Positions 18,620 through 27,734 of a stretch of DNA of 64,000 bases are shown here, one piece after another (position 1 is the first letter of the stretch; each line of letters begins with the position of its first letter). The translations under genes were made by a program, and so were the position numbers. Under the pieces are notes generated by a model that saw only the letters and a program-made list of their open reading frames with translations, was not told the origin of the DNA and did not search any database. This DNA comes from Pseudomonas sp. MYb118. Lineage in GTDB: Bacteria; Pseudomonadota; Gammaproteobacteria; Pseudomonadales; Pseudomonadaceae. The stretch spans positions 2,604,001 through 2,668,000 of the forward strand of contig NZ_JBFRXN010000002.1 of NCBI RefSeq assembly GCF_040947875.1, given 5' to 3'.

Positions 18620-19336
18620 TTAAGACGGGCGCAGGCCGCGTTCGAGCCAGAGTCGGCTGGCGAGTGTCACCAGGCCGTCGAGCAGCAGTGCCAGCAGGGC
18701 GGTGCAGGCCGCGCCGAGCAGCAGTTGCGGCTGGTTGTTCAGGGCGATGCCGGGGAAGATCAGGCTGCCCAGGCTGTTGGCGCCGATCAGGAACGCCAGC
18801 GGTGCGGTGCCGACGTTGATCGCCAGGGCCACGCGCACGCCGCCGACGATGATCGGCACGGCGTTGGGCAACTCGACTTTCCACAGCACCTGGCGCGGGG
18901 TCATGCCGATGCCGGTGGCGGCTTCCTTGAGCGAGCCCTGCACGTTTTTCAGGCCTTCATAGGTGTTGCGCACAATGGGCAGCAGCGAGGCGAGGAACAG
19001 GGCGAAGATGGCGGGGCCGCTGCCGATGCCCAGAATGCCCAGGGCGATGGCGAGTACGGCGAGCGGCGGCACGGTGTTGCCGATGTTGAAGACTTGCATG
19101 AAGCGTTCAGCGCGACCCACCATCGACGGGCGACTGAGAAAGATGCCAGCGGGAATTCCCACGACAAGGGCGGCCACCATGGAGGCCAGGACGAGAATCA
19201 AATGAGCTTGCAGGTAAAACAATAAATCGTCGCGGTACTGTTCGATCGTGTTGATGCCAATCCAGTGGACCAGCAGGGCCAGAAGGGCGACCGCAACCGC
19301 ACCTCCCATCAGCCCTTTGCCATAGCGAATAGCCAC
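18620..19336 (-). CDS. opuCD: Quaternary amine ABC transporter permease OpuCD
   Basis: A 238-residue permease starting at GTG (19334-19336), seven bases after AGGAG; an upstream ATG at 19438 lacks an RBS and runs back towards a REPIN. It has hydrophobic helices at about 10-28, 45-70 and beyond, and the coupling loop KEAATGIGMTPRQVLWKVEL. It is the first gene of the opuC operon. The protein has a longer N-terminus than OpuCB, as in other OpuC systems with two unlike permeases. Confidence 0.92.
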   Translation of the reverse strand: MAIRYGKGLMGGAVAVALLALLVHWIGINTIEQYRDDLLFYLQAHLILVLASMVAALVVGIPAGIFLSRPSMVGRAERFMQVFNIGNTVPPLAVLAIALGILGIGSGPAIFALFLASLLPIVRNTYEGLKNVQGSLKEAATGIGMTPRQVLWKVELPNAVPIIVGGVRVALAINVGTAPLAFLIGANSLGSLIFPGIALNNQPQLLLGAACTALLALLLDGLVTLASRLWLERGLRPS

Positions 19337-19442
19337 AGGCGGACTCCTGTTTTCTTTGTCGGCGAACGCAGTCCCGTGTGGCAGGCCGTCATTGGCTGCC
19401 GGGCAGGGCGTTCGCGAGAAGCGGCTCATACCGAGCATGCTC

Positions 19443-19528
19443 CCTGTAGGAGCGAGCTTGCTCGCGATGAAGGATCAGACGACACGGTCTGTCTGACACC
19501 CCATCGCGAGCAAGCTCGCTCCTACAGG
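19443..19528. repeat. REPIN
   Basis: Inverted GAGCGAGCTTGCTCGC arms about 107 bases upstream of opuCD. The inner part has a TCAGACGACA/TGTCTGA palindrome. Confidence 0.9.
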
Positions 19529-19630
19529 GGTAGGCGTACGGCATTGAGCCATGAGCGCAGCCTCGTCAGGCTAACTTGCTGATTTTTCAGCCCCTGATAC
19601 GAGTTGCGTAACAGGGGAGTGGACGCCTCC

Positions 19631-19644
19631 ACCTTTTAAAAGGT
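19631..19644. promoter_or_regulatory. Perfect 14-base palindrome in the opuCD-prfC gap
   Basis: ACCTTTTAAAAGGT is self-complementary and could be a protein-binding site. It is about 295 bases from opuCD and 146 from prfC. The regulator is unknown. A CCCCTG/CAGGGG hairpin lies just before it. Confidence 0.3.
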
Positions 19645-19745
19645 TCCATAATTAGCAGCATTTGGCCACCCTTGATCTTCCCGTTCGTCCTTTTGCGGGT
19701 GGCAAAGGGCCGGGCGAGCGGTGGTCCGGGGCTATCGGTTTGCGC

Positions 19746-19751
19746 TATACT
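19746..19751 (+). promoter_or_regulatory. -10 element for prfC
   Basis: TATACT lies 38 bases before the prfC ATG. The matching -35 is weak and not assigned. Confidence 0.4.
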
Positions 19752-19789
19752 CGCCGCCCTTTTTTTTAATCACCGCCAGGCGATTTCCC

Positions 19790-21373
19790 ATGACCAGACA
19801 GGCCGCCGAAGTCGCGAAGCGCCGCACTTTTGCCATTATTTCCCACCCCGACGCCGGTAAGACCACCATCACCGAGAAGCTGCTGCTGATGGGCAAGGCG
19901 ATTGCGGTCGCCGGTACCGTGAAGTCGCGTAAATCGGACCGCCATGCCACGTCCGACTGGATGGAAATGGAAAAGCAGCGGGGCATCTCGATCACCACGT
20001 CGGTCATGCAGTTCCCGTATCGCGAACACATGATCAACCTGCTCGACACCCCGGGCCACGAAGACTTCTCCGAAGATACCTACCGCACCCTGACCGCGGT
20101 GGACTCGGCGTTGATGGTGCTCGACGGCGGTAAAGGTGTAGAGCCGCGGACCATCGCCCTGATGGACGTCTGCCGTCTGCGTGACACGCCGATTGTCAGC
20201 TTCATCAACAAACTCGACCGTGACATCCGCGATCCGATCGAACTGCTCGACGAGATCGAAGCCGTCCTCAAGATCAAGGCCGCGCCGATCACCTGGCCGA
20301 TTGGTTGCTACCGCGATTTCAAGGGTGTGTACCACCTGGCGGGCGACTACATCATTGTCTACACCGCCGGTCACGGTCACGAACGCACCGAAACCAAGAT
20401 CATCGAGAAGCTCGATTCCGATGAGGCGCGTGCGCACCTGGGCGACGAGTACGAGCGTTTCCTCGAACAGCTGGAGCTGGTGCAGGGGGCCTGCCACGAG
20501 TTCAACCAGCAGGAGTTCATCGACGGCCAGATGACCCCGGTGTTCTTCGGTACTGCACTTGGCAACTTCGGGGTCGATCACGTGCTCGACGCCGTGGTGG
20601 ACTGGGCGCCGCGCCCACTGCCGCGGGTGGCCAACGAGCGCACCGTGGAGCCGGTGGAAGAGAAGTTCTCGGGCTTCATCTTCAAGATCCAGGCGAACAT
20701 GGACCCCAAGCACCGCGACCGCATCGCGTTCATGCGCATTTGTTCGGGCAAGTACGAAAAAGGCATGAAGATGCGCCACGTGCGCACCGGCAAGGACGTG
20801 CGCATCGGCGACGCCCTGACCTTCTTCTCCTCCGAACGTGAGCAACTGGAAGAGGCCTACGCCGGCGACATCATCGGCCTGCACAACCACGGCACCATCC
20901 AGATCGGCGACACCTTTAGCGAAGGCGAAAGCCTGGGCTTCACCGGCATCCCGCACTTCGCCCCGGAACTGTTCCGCCGCGTACGCCTGCGTGACCCGCT
21001 GAAATCCAAGCAACTGCGCCAGGGCCTGCAGCAGCTGGCGGAAGAGGGCGCCACCCAGGTGTTCTTCCCCGAGCGCAGCAACGACATCATCCTCGGCGCC
21101 GTCGGTGTGCTGCAGTTCGATGTGGTGGCCAGCCGCCTGAAAGAGGAATACAAGGTCGAGTGCTCCTACGAGCCGATCACCGTGTACTCCGCGCGCTGGA
21201 TCGAATGCAGCGACAAGAAGAAGCTCGAGGAATTCTCCAACAAGGCCGTGGAAAACCTGGCACTCGACGGCGGCGGTCACCTGACCTACCTCGCCCCGAC
21301 CCGCGTCAACCTGGCCCTGATGGAAGAGCGCTGGCCCGACGTGAAATTCCGCGCGACGCGTGAGCATCACTAA
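19790..21373 (+). CDS. prfC: Peptide chain release factor 3
   Basis: A 527-residue translational GTPase that recycles RF1/RF2 from the ribosome after termination. The G-domain is clear: [13 protein letters not shown] (G1, about 19-31), GISITT (G2), [14 protein letters not shown] (G3) and NKLDRD (G4). The C-terminal domains II and III follow. The length matches E. coli RF3 (529). The ATG at 19790 gives the family N-terminus [20 protein letters not shown]; a longer frame from 19721 is not supported. It is a single-gene unit with its own terminator. Confidence 0.97.
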   Translation: MTRQAAEVAKRRTFAIISHPDAGKTTITEKLLLMGKAIAVAGTVKSRKSDRHATSDWMEMEKQRGISITTSVMQFPYREHMINLLDTPGHEDFSEDTYRTLTAVDSALMVLDGGKGVEPRTIALMDVCRLRDTPIVSFINKLDRDIRDPIELLDEIEAVLKIKAAPITWPIGCYRDFKGVYHLAGDYIIVYTAGHGHERTETKIIEKLDSDEARAHLGDEYERFLEQLELVQGACHEFNQQEFIDGQMTPVFFGTALGNFGVDHVLDAVVDWAPRPLPRVANERTVEPVEEKFSGFIFKIQANMDPKHRDRIAFMRICSGKYEKGMKMRHVRTGKDVRIGDALTFFSSEREQLEEAYAGDIIGLHNHGTIQIGDTFSEGESLGFTGIPHFAPELFRRVRLRDPLKSKQLRQGLQQLAEEGATQVFFPERSNDIILGAVGVLQFDVVASRLKEEYKVECSYEPITVYSARWIECSDKKKLEEFSNKAVENLALDGGGHLTYLAPTRVNLALMEERWPDVKFRATREHH

Positions 21374-21392
21374 GCGCTGAACGGCTACACCC

Positions 21393-21424
21393 AAAGCCCC
21401 GTCGCGAAAGCCTCGGGGCTTTTT
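21393..21424 (+). terminator. Intrinsic terminator of prfC
   Basis: AAAGCCCCG and CGGGGCTTT form a nine-base stem with a run of T, 20 bases after the prfC stop. Confidence 0.9.
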
Positions 21425-21436
21425 GTTGGGGCCAGA

Positions 21437-21556
21437 CCTGTAGGAGCAGCCGGTCGACGCTCGATTGCTCGCGATGACGGTGTATCAGACAACAGATATT
21501 TCGTCTGACAGGCCGCCATCGCGAGCAATCGAGCGTCGACCGGCTGCTCCTACAGG
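21437..21556. repeat. REPIN variant with 40-base perfect arms
   Basis: Bases 21437-21476 and 21517-21556 are exact inverted copies. Each arm is a REP whose centre carries an extra segment (GCCGGTCGACGCTCGATT) not found in most other REPs here. A TCAGAC/GTCTGA palindrome lies in the 40-base loop. Confidence 0.9.
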
Positions 21557-21699
21557 GGATTTTCGACAATTCGAAATAAGCGTTATGCAAAACCATTCTG
21601 CCAATTGCCGGCAATATCCCATCCCCACCAGCGTCCTATCTGGAGAAACACCCCAAACGAAACTAGATTTTATTCAGCGCTCAAAGGAGGGAATCGGCC

Positions 21700-21951
21700 A
21701 TGAACCGGTTGTTTCGCGTTTTGCTGATGTTGAAGGTGTTGGTGATGCTGTCCTTCGGGACGTCAATGGCGTGGGCCGAGTGTGAGGACCATGACACGCA
21801 GGCGTCGAGCGGGCAGGTGGGGCATGCGGGGTTGATGATTGCCAAGTCGGAGTCCGAGCCGGGCGATCAGGGGCAGGGTGGCAGCGCGGGGGATGATGAC
21901 TCGACCACCGATGATCCGGACAGTGGAGATGAGGATGATGGTTCGGCGTAG
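21700..21951 (+). CDS. Small secreted acidic protein of unknown function
   Basis: An 83-residue protein. AGGAGG is ten bases before the ATG, a strong RBS. Residues 1-26 form a signal peptide (FRVLLMLKVLVMLSFGTSMA, cut likely after AWA). The mature part of about 57 residues has one cysteine, near its start, and ends in a very acidic, low-complexity tail rich in Asp, Glu, Ser and Gly (GDDDSTTDDPDSGDEDDG). The tail might bind cations or be disordered; I recognise no domain. It stands alone between two REPINs. It is probably a genuine lineage-specific gene. Confidence 0.72.
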   Translation: MNRLFRVLLMLKVLVMLSFGTSMAWAECEDHDTQASSGQVGHAGLMIAKSESEPGDQGQGGSAGDDDSTTDDPDSGDEDDGSA

Positions 21952-21979
21952 CTGATCCAGCTGCACACACACATAAAAA

Positions 21980-22071
21980 CTGTGGGAGCGAGCCTGCTCG
22001 CGATAGCGTCCTGTCAGTCGACATGGTTGTCACTGGCAGACCGCAATCGCGAGCAGGCTCGCTCCCACAGG
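21980..22071. repeat. REPIN (GTGGGAGC subtype)
   Basis: Inverted GAGCGAGCCTGCTCGC arms between the small acidic-protein gene and the end of dppF. Confidence 0.9.
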
Positions 22072-22094
22072 GCGTGGTTTATTTCAGGCTGTTT

Positions 22095-23063
22095 TTACAA
22101 AAACTGCTCCGCATAGTGGCAAGCCACCTGCCGGCTATCGAGTGGGCGCAGTTCCGGGACTTCGCTGCTGCAACGCTCGGTCGCGTACGGGCAGCGCTTG
22201 TGGAAGGCGCAGCCTGGTGGCGGGTTGAGTGGGTTGGGCAGTTCGCCGACGATCTTGATTTTCGGCTTGGACGGATCCGGGTGGATGGTCGGTGTCGCCG
22301 AGAGCAAGGCCTGGGTGTACGGGTGCAGTGGACGGGCGTAGATGTCCTCTTTCGGGCCGATTTCCACCGGGCGACCGAGGTACATCACCATCACGTCATC
22401 GGCCACGTGTTGCACCACGGCCAGGTTGTGGGAGATGAACACGTAACCGGTGTTGAACTCCTGCTGCATGTCCATGAACAGGTTCAGCACCTGGGCCTGG
22501 ATCGACACGTCCAGCGCCGAGGTCGGTTCGTCCGCCACCAGCACTTTCGGTTGCAGCATCATGGCGCGCGCCAGGGCGATGCGCTGGCGCTGGCCGCCGG
22601 AGAACATGTGCGGGTAGCGCTGGTAGTGCTCGGGGCGCAGGCCGACCTGCTTCATCATCGCCTGGACCTTCTCGCGACGTTCGGTGGCGCTCAGGTTGGT
22701 GTTGATCAGCAGCGGCTCGGCCAGTTGATCACCGATCTTCTGCCGCGGGTTGAGCGAGGCGTACGGGCTCTGGAACACCATCTGCACGTCTTTGCGCAGT
22801 TGCTTGCGCTGGGCCTTGTCGGCGCCGGCGACTTCCTGGCCGGCGATTTTCAGCGAGCCCGAGGACGGCTCCTCGATCAGCGTCAGGGCGCGGGCCAGGG
22901 TGGATTTGCCGCAGCCCGATTCACCGACGACCGCCAGGGTCTTGCCGGCTTCCAGTTCGAACGACACGCCGTTCAGGGCGCGCACGGTGGCGTGGCCCTT
23001 GAACAGGCCACGAGACACTTCGTAGTGACGGGTGAGGTCGCGGGCGGTAAGTACGACGGCCAT
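22095..23063 (-). CDS. dppF: Dipeptide ABC transporter ATP-binding protein DppF
   Basis: A 322-residue ATPase of the peptide/nickel (Opp/Dpp) family. Walker A GESGCGKST is at 47-55, the signature FSGGQRQRIALARA and Walker B VLVADEPTSALD follow. The C-terminal peptide-transporter extension has four cysteines (GCAFHKRCPYATERC and a final CHY), a motif linked to an Fe-S cluster in related DppD-type proteins. Its start shares one base with the stop of dppD (TAATG). It is the last gene of dppBCDF. With DppD it drives di/tripeptide import. Confidence 0.95.
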   Translation of the reverse strand: MAVVLTARDLTRHYEVSRGLFKGHATVRALNGVSFELEAGKTLAVVGESGCGKSTLARALTLIEEPSSGSLKIAGQEVAGADKAQRKQLRKDVQMVFQSPYASLNPRQKIGDQLAEPLLINTNLSATERREKVQAMMKQVGLRPEHYQRYPHMFSGGQRQRIALARAMMLQPKVLVADEPTSALDVSIQAQVLNLFMDMQQEFNTGYVFISHNLAVVQHVADDVMVMYLGRPVEIGPKEDIYARPLHPYTQALLSATPTIHPDPSKPKIKIVGELPNPLNPPPGCAFHKRCPYATERCSSEVPELRPLDSRQVACHYAEQFL

Positions 23064-24031
23064 TACGCCACCTCCTGGTTCAGCGGGTAGAAGCAGCGGG
23101 CGAGGCTGTTGCTTTTCGGGTCAAGGGCCGGACGTTGCGCGCGGCAGTTGTCCTGCACGTACGGGCAGCGTGGGGACAGCAGGCAGCCCTGCGGACGGTC
23201 GTAGCGACCGGGGACGATGCCCGGCAGGGTCGACAGGCGCGAGGCGCCCAGGCTGTGTTCCGGAATCGCTTTGAGCAGCGCTTCGCTGTACGGGTGCGCG
23301 GGGATGTCGAACAGTTGCGGCACCTGGCCGACTTCCACGGCCTGGCCGGCGTACATCACGCACACGCGCTGGGCGGTTTCGGCCACGACGGCGAGGTCGT
23401 GGGTGATCAGCACCAGGCCCATGTTCTGCTCTTTCTGCAGGGCCAGCAGCAGTTCCATGATCTGCGCCTGGATGGTTACGTCCAACGCGGTGGTCGGTTC
23501 GTCGGCGATCAGCAGTTTCGGCTCGCCGGCAATCGCCATGGCGATCGCGACCCGCTGGCTCATGCCGCCGGACAGTTGGTGCGGGTAGGCGTCCATACGG
23601 CTGGCCGCGCCCGGGATTTCAACTTTTTGCAGCAGTTCGATGGCGCGCTTGCGGGCGGCCTTGCCGGACATCTTCAGATGCAGGCGCAGCACTTCCTCGA
23701 TCTGGAAACCCACGGTGTAGCTTGGGTTCAGCGCGGTCATCGGGTCCTGGAACACCATCGCCAGGTCCTTGCCGACGATCTGCCGACGCTGGCGGCTGCT
23801 GAGCTTGAGCATGTTCTGGCCGTCGAAGCTCAGGGCGTCGGCGGTGACGATGCCCGGGTGCTCGATCAGGCCCATCAGCGCCATCATGGTCACGGACTTG
23901 CCGGAACCGGACTCGCCAACGATGGCCAGTACTTCGCCCTTGTCTACCTTGAGGTCGAGGCCGTCGACCACGGGCGTGGCGTTCTTGTCGCCAAAGCGAA
24001 CATTGAGATTCTTGATTTCTAGCAGTGACAT
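23063..24031 (-). CDS. dppD: Dipeptide ABC transporter ATP-binding protein DppD
   Basis: A 322-residue ATPase, partner of DppF. Walker [10 protein letters not shown], signature [14 protein letters not shown] and Walker [13 protein letters not shown] are intact. The C-terminal tail has the same four-cysteine pattern ([15 protein letters not shown], then ARCFYP). The gene follows dppC by ten bases and overlaps dppF by one, so the four transporter genes form one translation-coupled unit. Substrate choice lies with the binding proteins and porin upstream. Confidence 0.95.
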   Translation of the reverse strand: MSLLEIKNLNVRFGDKNATPVVDGLDLKVDKGEVLAIVGESGSGKSVTMMALMGLIEHPGIVTADALSFDGQNMLKLSSRQRRQIVGKDLAMVFQDPMTALNPSYTVGFQIEEVLRLHLKMSGKAARKRAIELLQKVEIPGAASRMDAYPHQLSGGMSQRVAIAMAIAGEPKLLIADEPTTALDVTIQAQIMELLLALQKEQNMGLVLITHDLAVVAETAQRVCVMYAGQAVEVGQVPQLFDIPAHPYSEALLKAIPEHSLGASRLSTLPGIVPGRYDRPQGCLLSPRCPYVQDNCRAQRPALDPKSNSLARCFYPLNQEVA

Positions 24032-24041
24032 GGGAATCTCC

Positions 24042-24965
24042 TCAGGCGGCGTTCTTGAGTTTCGGGTCCAGCGCGTCGCGCAGGCCGTCGCCCATCAGGT
24101 TGATTGCCAGCACGCTGAGCAAAATGGTCAAACCAGGCAGGCTCACCACCCACCAGGCGCGTTCGATGTAGTCGCGGGCCGAAGCCAGCATGGTGCCCCA
24201 CTCAGGGGTTGGCGGTTGTACGCCAAGGCCGAGGAAGCCCAGGGCGGCGGCATCGAGGATCGCCGAGGAGAAGCTCAAGGTGGCCTGCACGATCAGCGGC
24301 GCCATGCAGTTGGGCAGCACGGTGATGAACATCAGGCGCGGCAGGCCGGCACCGGCCAGGCGGGCAGCGGTCACGTAGTCGCGGTTCAGCTCGCCCATCA
24401 CGGCGGCGCGGGTCAGGCGCACGTAGGACGGCAGCGATACCACGGCGATGGCGATCACGGTGTTGATCAGGCCTGGGCCGAGGATGGCGACGATCGCCAC
24501 GGCCAGCAGCAGGGACGGCAGGGCCAGCATGATGTCCATCAGACGCATGATGGTCGGGCCGAGCAGTTTCGGGAAGAAACCGGCCAGCAGGCCCATCAGG
24601 ATGCCCGGGATCAGCGACATGACCACCGAGGACAGGCCGATCAGCAGCGACAGCCGAGAGCCCTGGATCAGGCGCGACAGCAGATCGCGGCCCAGTTCGT
24701 CGGTGCCAAGGAGAAACTGCCATTGCCCGCCTTCGAGCCACACGGGCGGGGTCAGCAGGAAGTCGCGGTACTGCTCGCTGGGATTGTGCGGAGCCACCCA
24801 GGGCGCAAAGATGGCGCAGAACACGATCAGGCTGAAGAACATCAGGCCGGCAACGGCGCCTTTGTTCTTGGCGAAGGCTTGCCAGAACTCTTTGTAGGGC
24901 GATGGGTACAGCAGGCTCTGATCCACGTTGGAGGTGGTCGCTACTGAGGAAGTTGGAGTGCTCAT
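24042..24965 (-). CDS. dppC: Dipeptide ABC transporter permease DppC
   Basis: A 307-residue permease of the DppC/OppC type. The start at 24965 is chosen because GAGG lies nine bases upstream and it removes an unconserved 14-residue extension. A cytoplasmic N-terminus precedes the first helix ([20 protein letters not shown]), then the OppC-specific segment [15 protein letters not shown] and the coupling loop. Five further hydrophobic helices follow. It pairs with DppB to form the inner-membrane channel for peptides. Confidence 0.93.
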   Translation of the reverse strand: MSTPTSSVATTSNVDQSLLYPSPYKEFWQAFAKNKGAVAGLMFFSLIVFCAIFAPWVAPHNPSEQYRDFLLTPPVWLEGGQWQFLLGTDELGRDLLSRLIQGSRLSLLIGLSSVVMSLIPGILMGLLAGFFPKLLGPTIMRLMDIMLALPSLLLAVAIVAILGPGLINTVIAIAVVSLPSYVRLTRAAVMGELNRDYVTAARLAGAGLPRLMFITVLPNCMAPLIVQATLSFSSAILDAAALGFLGLGVQPPTPEWGTMLASARDYIERAWWVVSLPGLTILLSVLAINLMGDGLRDALDPKLKNAA

Positions 24966-24975
24966 GGTATTGACC

Positions 24976-25986
24976 TCAGCGCTGATGACGGATGCGTGGG
25001 TTGGCAAAGCCGTAGAGGACGTCCACCACGAAGTTGACCAGAATCACAATGCAGGCAATCAGCAAGATGCCGTTTTGCACCACCGGATAATCCCGGGCGC
25101 CAATGGCTTCGATCAGCCATTTGCCGATGCCGGGCCACGAAAAGATGGTTTCGGTCAGTACCGCACCGGCCAGCAGGGTGCCGACTTGCAGGCCGACGAC
25201 GGTCAGAACCGGAATCAGCGCGTTGCGCAGACCGTGAACGAACACCACGCGTGCCGGCGACAGGCCTTTGGCCCGGGCCGTACGGATGTAGTCTTCACGC
25301 AGCACTTCAAGCATCGAGGAGCGGGTCATCCGGGCGATGACCGCCAGCGGAATGGTGCCCAGCACGATGGCCGGCAGGATCAGGTGATGCAGATAGTCGA
25401 GCAATGCACCCGGTTCATCGCTGAGCCAGGTGTCGATCAGCATGAAGTTGGTTTTGCGTTCCACGTCGATCAGCAGGTCGTTCTGCCCTGAAACCGGGGT
25501 CCAGCCCAGGCTGACCGAGAAAAACATGATGAGAATCAGGCCCCACCAGAAGATCGGCATCGAGTAGCCCGTCAGGGAGATACCCATTACCCCGTGGTCG
25601 AACAATGAACCCCGCTTGAGGGCGGCGATGACGCCGGCCAGCAGTCCGAATATGCCGGCGAAGAGCAGGGCCGCCATCGACAGCTCGAAGGTGGCCGGGA
25701 ACAACTGCGTGAACTCGGTCCAGACGCTTTCACGGGTACGCAGGGATTCCCCCAGGTCGCCGTGGGCCAGTTTGCCGATGTAGTCCAGATACTGGGCGTA
25801 GAGCGGTTTGTTCAGACCAAGGCGTTCCATTGCCTGAGCGTGCATTTCGGGGTCGACCCGACGTTCTCCCATCATGACTTCGACCGGGTCGCCCGGGATC
25901 ATGCGAATCAACGCAAAAGTCAGCAACGTGATGCCGAAGAACGTGGGGATCAACAACCCCAGTCGGCGGGCAATAAAACTTAACAT
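24976..25986 (-). CDS. dppB: Dipeptide ABC transporter permease DppB
   Basis: A 336-residue permease. It begins MLSFIARRLGLLIPTFFGIT, the standard OppB/DppB first helix, followed by the periplasmic GDPVEVMMGERR region and the transport loop TARAKGLSPARVVFVHGLRN. It lies ten bases from dppC and 74 bases from the upstream binding-protein gene; a perfect hairpin occupies that gap (26020-26049). It should form the heterodimeric membrane pore with DppC. Confidence 0.95.
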   Translation of the reverse strand: MLSFIARRLGLLIPTFFGITLLTFALIRMIPGDPVEVMMGERRVDPEMHAQAMERLGLNKPLYAQYLDYIGKLAHGDLGESLRTRESVWTEFTQLFPATFELSMAALLFAGIFGLLAGVIAALKRGSLFDHGVMGISLTGYSMPIFWWGLILIMFFSVSLGWTPVSGQNDLLIDVERKTNFMLIDTWLSDEPGALLDYLHHLILPAIVLGTIPLAVIARMTRSSMLEVLREDYIRTARAKGLSPARVVFVHGLRNALIPVLTVVGLQVGTLLAGAVLTETIFSWPGIGKWLIEAIGARDYPVVQNGILLIACIVILVNFVVDVLYGFANPRIRHQR

Positions 25987-26019
25987 TGTGCGGTGTACCT
26001 CATCAGCCGGTTAGGCGTG

Positions 26020-26049
26020 CCCGGTGTCCCTGGGGTCAGGGACACCGGG
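26020..26049. promoter_or_regulatory. Perfect 13-pair hairpin between dppA and dppB
   Basis: CCCGGTGTCCCTG and its complement with loop GGGT. On the minus (coding) strand no T-run follows, so it is more likely an mRNA-stabilising or processing stem than a terminator. On the plus strand TTTTC does follow. Confidence 0.6.
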
Positions 26050-26060
26050 AGTTTTCTTAT

Positions 26061-27656
26061 TTACTTCACCTGGGTAGTGGCGAAGTTATTCGTGGTCAGG
26101 GGGCTAATGTGATAGCCCTCTACGTTGTTACGCATTGCGGTGAACATTCTAGTGTGTGCGATGCTGATCCATGGCTGGTCCTGGTTGAAAAGCACCTGGG
26201 CCTGCTCATACAGGGCTGCGCGTTCGGCCGGGTCGGTTTTTTCCCGGGCCTGGTCGAGCAGGGCCTGAAACTTGTCGTTACACCAGCGCGCGTAGTTTTC
26301 GCCGTTTTTCGCCGCCTCGCAACTCAGCATTGGCGTGAGGAAGTTATCCGGGTCGCCGTTATCGCCCGCCCAACCGGCAGAAACCAGGTCGTGCTCGCCG
26401 TTTTTCGCGCGTTTGAGCATTTCGCCCCATTCCATCACGCGGATGTCGATCTTGATCCCGACCTTGGCCAGGTCAGACTGCATCATCTGCGCGCCGAGCA
26501 TCGGATTGGGGTTGGTCGGGCCGCCACCGTTACGGGTGAACAGGGTGAAGGTGGTGCCTTCCGGTACGCCGGCTTCCTTGAGCAGGGCGCGGGCCTTGTC
26601 CAGGTCACGGGCGGGGTTTTTCAGGCTGTGGTTGTAGCCTAGCAGGGTGTCCGGATACGGGTTGACCGCGACGGTGGCATTGCCCTTGCCGAACAGCGCG
26701 TTGACGGCCGCTTCCTTGTCGAAGGCGATGTCGATGGCTTTGCGCACGCGCACATCGCTCAGGTATTTGTGCTGGGTGTTCATGGCGATGTAGGCCACGG
26801 TCATCGCGTTGAGTTCATCGACCTTGAGCTTGGCGTCGTTCTTGATGCTCGGAATGTCATCCGGCTTCGGATACAGGGCGATCTGGCACTCGTTGGCCTT
26901 GAGCTTCTGCAGGCGCACGTTGTTGTCGGTGGCGATCGCCAGGATCAGCGATTCAGCCGGCGCCTTGCCACGGAAGTACTCCGGGTTGGCCTTGAAACGC
27001 ACCTGAGCGTCCTTGTTGTAACGCTGGAAAATGAACGGCCCGGTGCCGATCGGCTTGCTGTTCAGGTCGCCGGTCTTGCCGGCCTTGAGCAACTGGTCGG
27101 CGTATTCGGCCGGGTAGATCGAGGAAAACGCCATGGCGATGTCGGCCAGGAACGGCGCTTCGCGGCGGGTCAGGGTGAATTTGACCGTGTTGTCGTCGAC
27201 TTTCTCGACGCTTTTGAGCAGCTCTTTGAAGCCCATGCTTTCAAAGTAGGGGAAGCCCACGCTCGATTTGTCATGCCACGGGTGTTTCGGGTCCAGCTGG
27301 CGCTGGAAACTCCAGACCACGTCGTCGGCATTCATGTCGCGGGTCGGCTTGAAGTATTCGGTGGTGTGAAACTTGACGCCTTTGCGCAGGTGGAACGTGT
27401 AGGTCAGGCCATCCTCGCTGATGTCCCAGGAATCGGCCAATGCCGGAATCACATCGGTGGTGCCGGGCTTGAAGTCCGCCAGGCGGTTGAAGATGGTTTC
27501 AGCCACCGCGTCGGCTGTGACTGCAGTCGTGTACTGAACCATGTCGAAGCCTTCCGGGCTGGCCTCGGTGCAAACCACCAGGGGTTTGGCCGATGCGCCT
27601 ACCGCAACACTCAGCAAGGCGGCTGCGATGGCCGCACGTAGGGGAAGCATTTTCAT
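26061..27656 (-). CDS. dppA: Dipeptide ABC transporter substrate-binding protein (DppA-like)
   Basis: A 531-residue periplasmic binding protein of the peptide/nickel family (SBP_bac_5). A signal peptide ends at ASA (about 1-24). The mature part starts KPLVVCTEASPEGFDMVQYT. Family landmarks include YTFHLRKGVKFHTT, NADDVVWSFQRQLDP and AGWAGDNGDPDNFLTPMLSC. The ATG at 27656 follows GAGGG; a TTG three bases earlier is less likely. It sits directly before dppB, corresponding from memory to PA4502 (dppA4), and should deliver peptides to DppBC. It is the most diverged of the three binding proteins here. Confidence 0.93.
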   Translation of the reverse strand: MKMLPLRAAIAAALLSVAVGASAKPLVVCTEASPEGFDMVQYTTAVTADAVAETIFNRLADFKPGTTDVIPALADSWDISEDGLTYTFHLRKGVKFHTTEYFKPTRDMNADDVVWSFQRQLDPKHPWHDKSSVGFPYFESMGFKELLKSVEKVDDNTVKFTLTRREAPFLADIAMAFSSIYPAEYADQLLKAGKTGDLNSKPIGTGPFIFQRYNKDAQVRFKANPEYFRGKAPAESLILAIATDNNVRLQKLKANECQIALYPKPDDIPSIKNDAKLKVDELNAMTVAYIAMNTQHKYLSDVRVRKAIDIAFDKEAAVNALFGKGNATVAVNPYPDTLLGYNHSLKNPARDLDKARALLKEAGVPEGTTFTLFTRNGGGPTNPNPMLGAQMMQSDLAKVGIKIDIRVMEWGEMLKRAKNGEHDLVSAGWAGDNGDPDNFLTPMLSCEAAKNGENYARWCNDKFQALLDQAREKTDPAERAALYEQAQVLFNQDQPWISIAHTRMFTAMRNNVEGYHISPLTTNNFATTQVK

Positions 27657-27685
27657 CAAGAACCCTCTGCAATCGGTTAAAGGAC

Positions 27686-27727
27686 AAAAGCCGTACGGCT
27701 GACTCGTCGTGAAGCCAGCCGTACGGC
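27686..27727 (-). terminator. Intrinsic terminator after opdP
   Basis: A 12-base perfect stem (27690-27701 with 27716-27727) followed on the minus strand by TTTTG. It would separate opdP transcription from dppA, at least in part. Confidence 0.75.
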
Positions 27728-27734
27728 AAGTGCA

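Noticed and set aside
21437..21556. Possible CRISPR or IS-end structure
   Set aside because: It is a single inverted repeat of REP type with no direct-repeat spacing or transposase.
26020..26058. Intrinsic terminator on the plus strand between dppA and dppB
   Set aside because: No plus-strand gene leads into it; on the coding strand it lacks a T-run.
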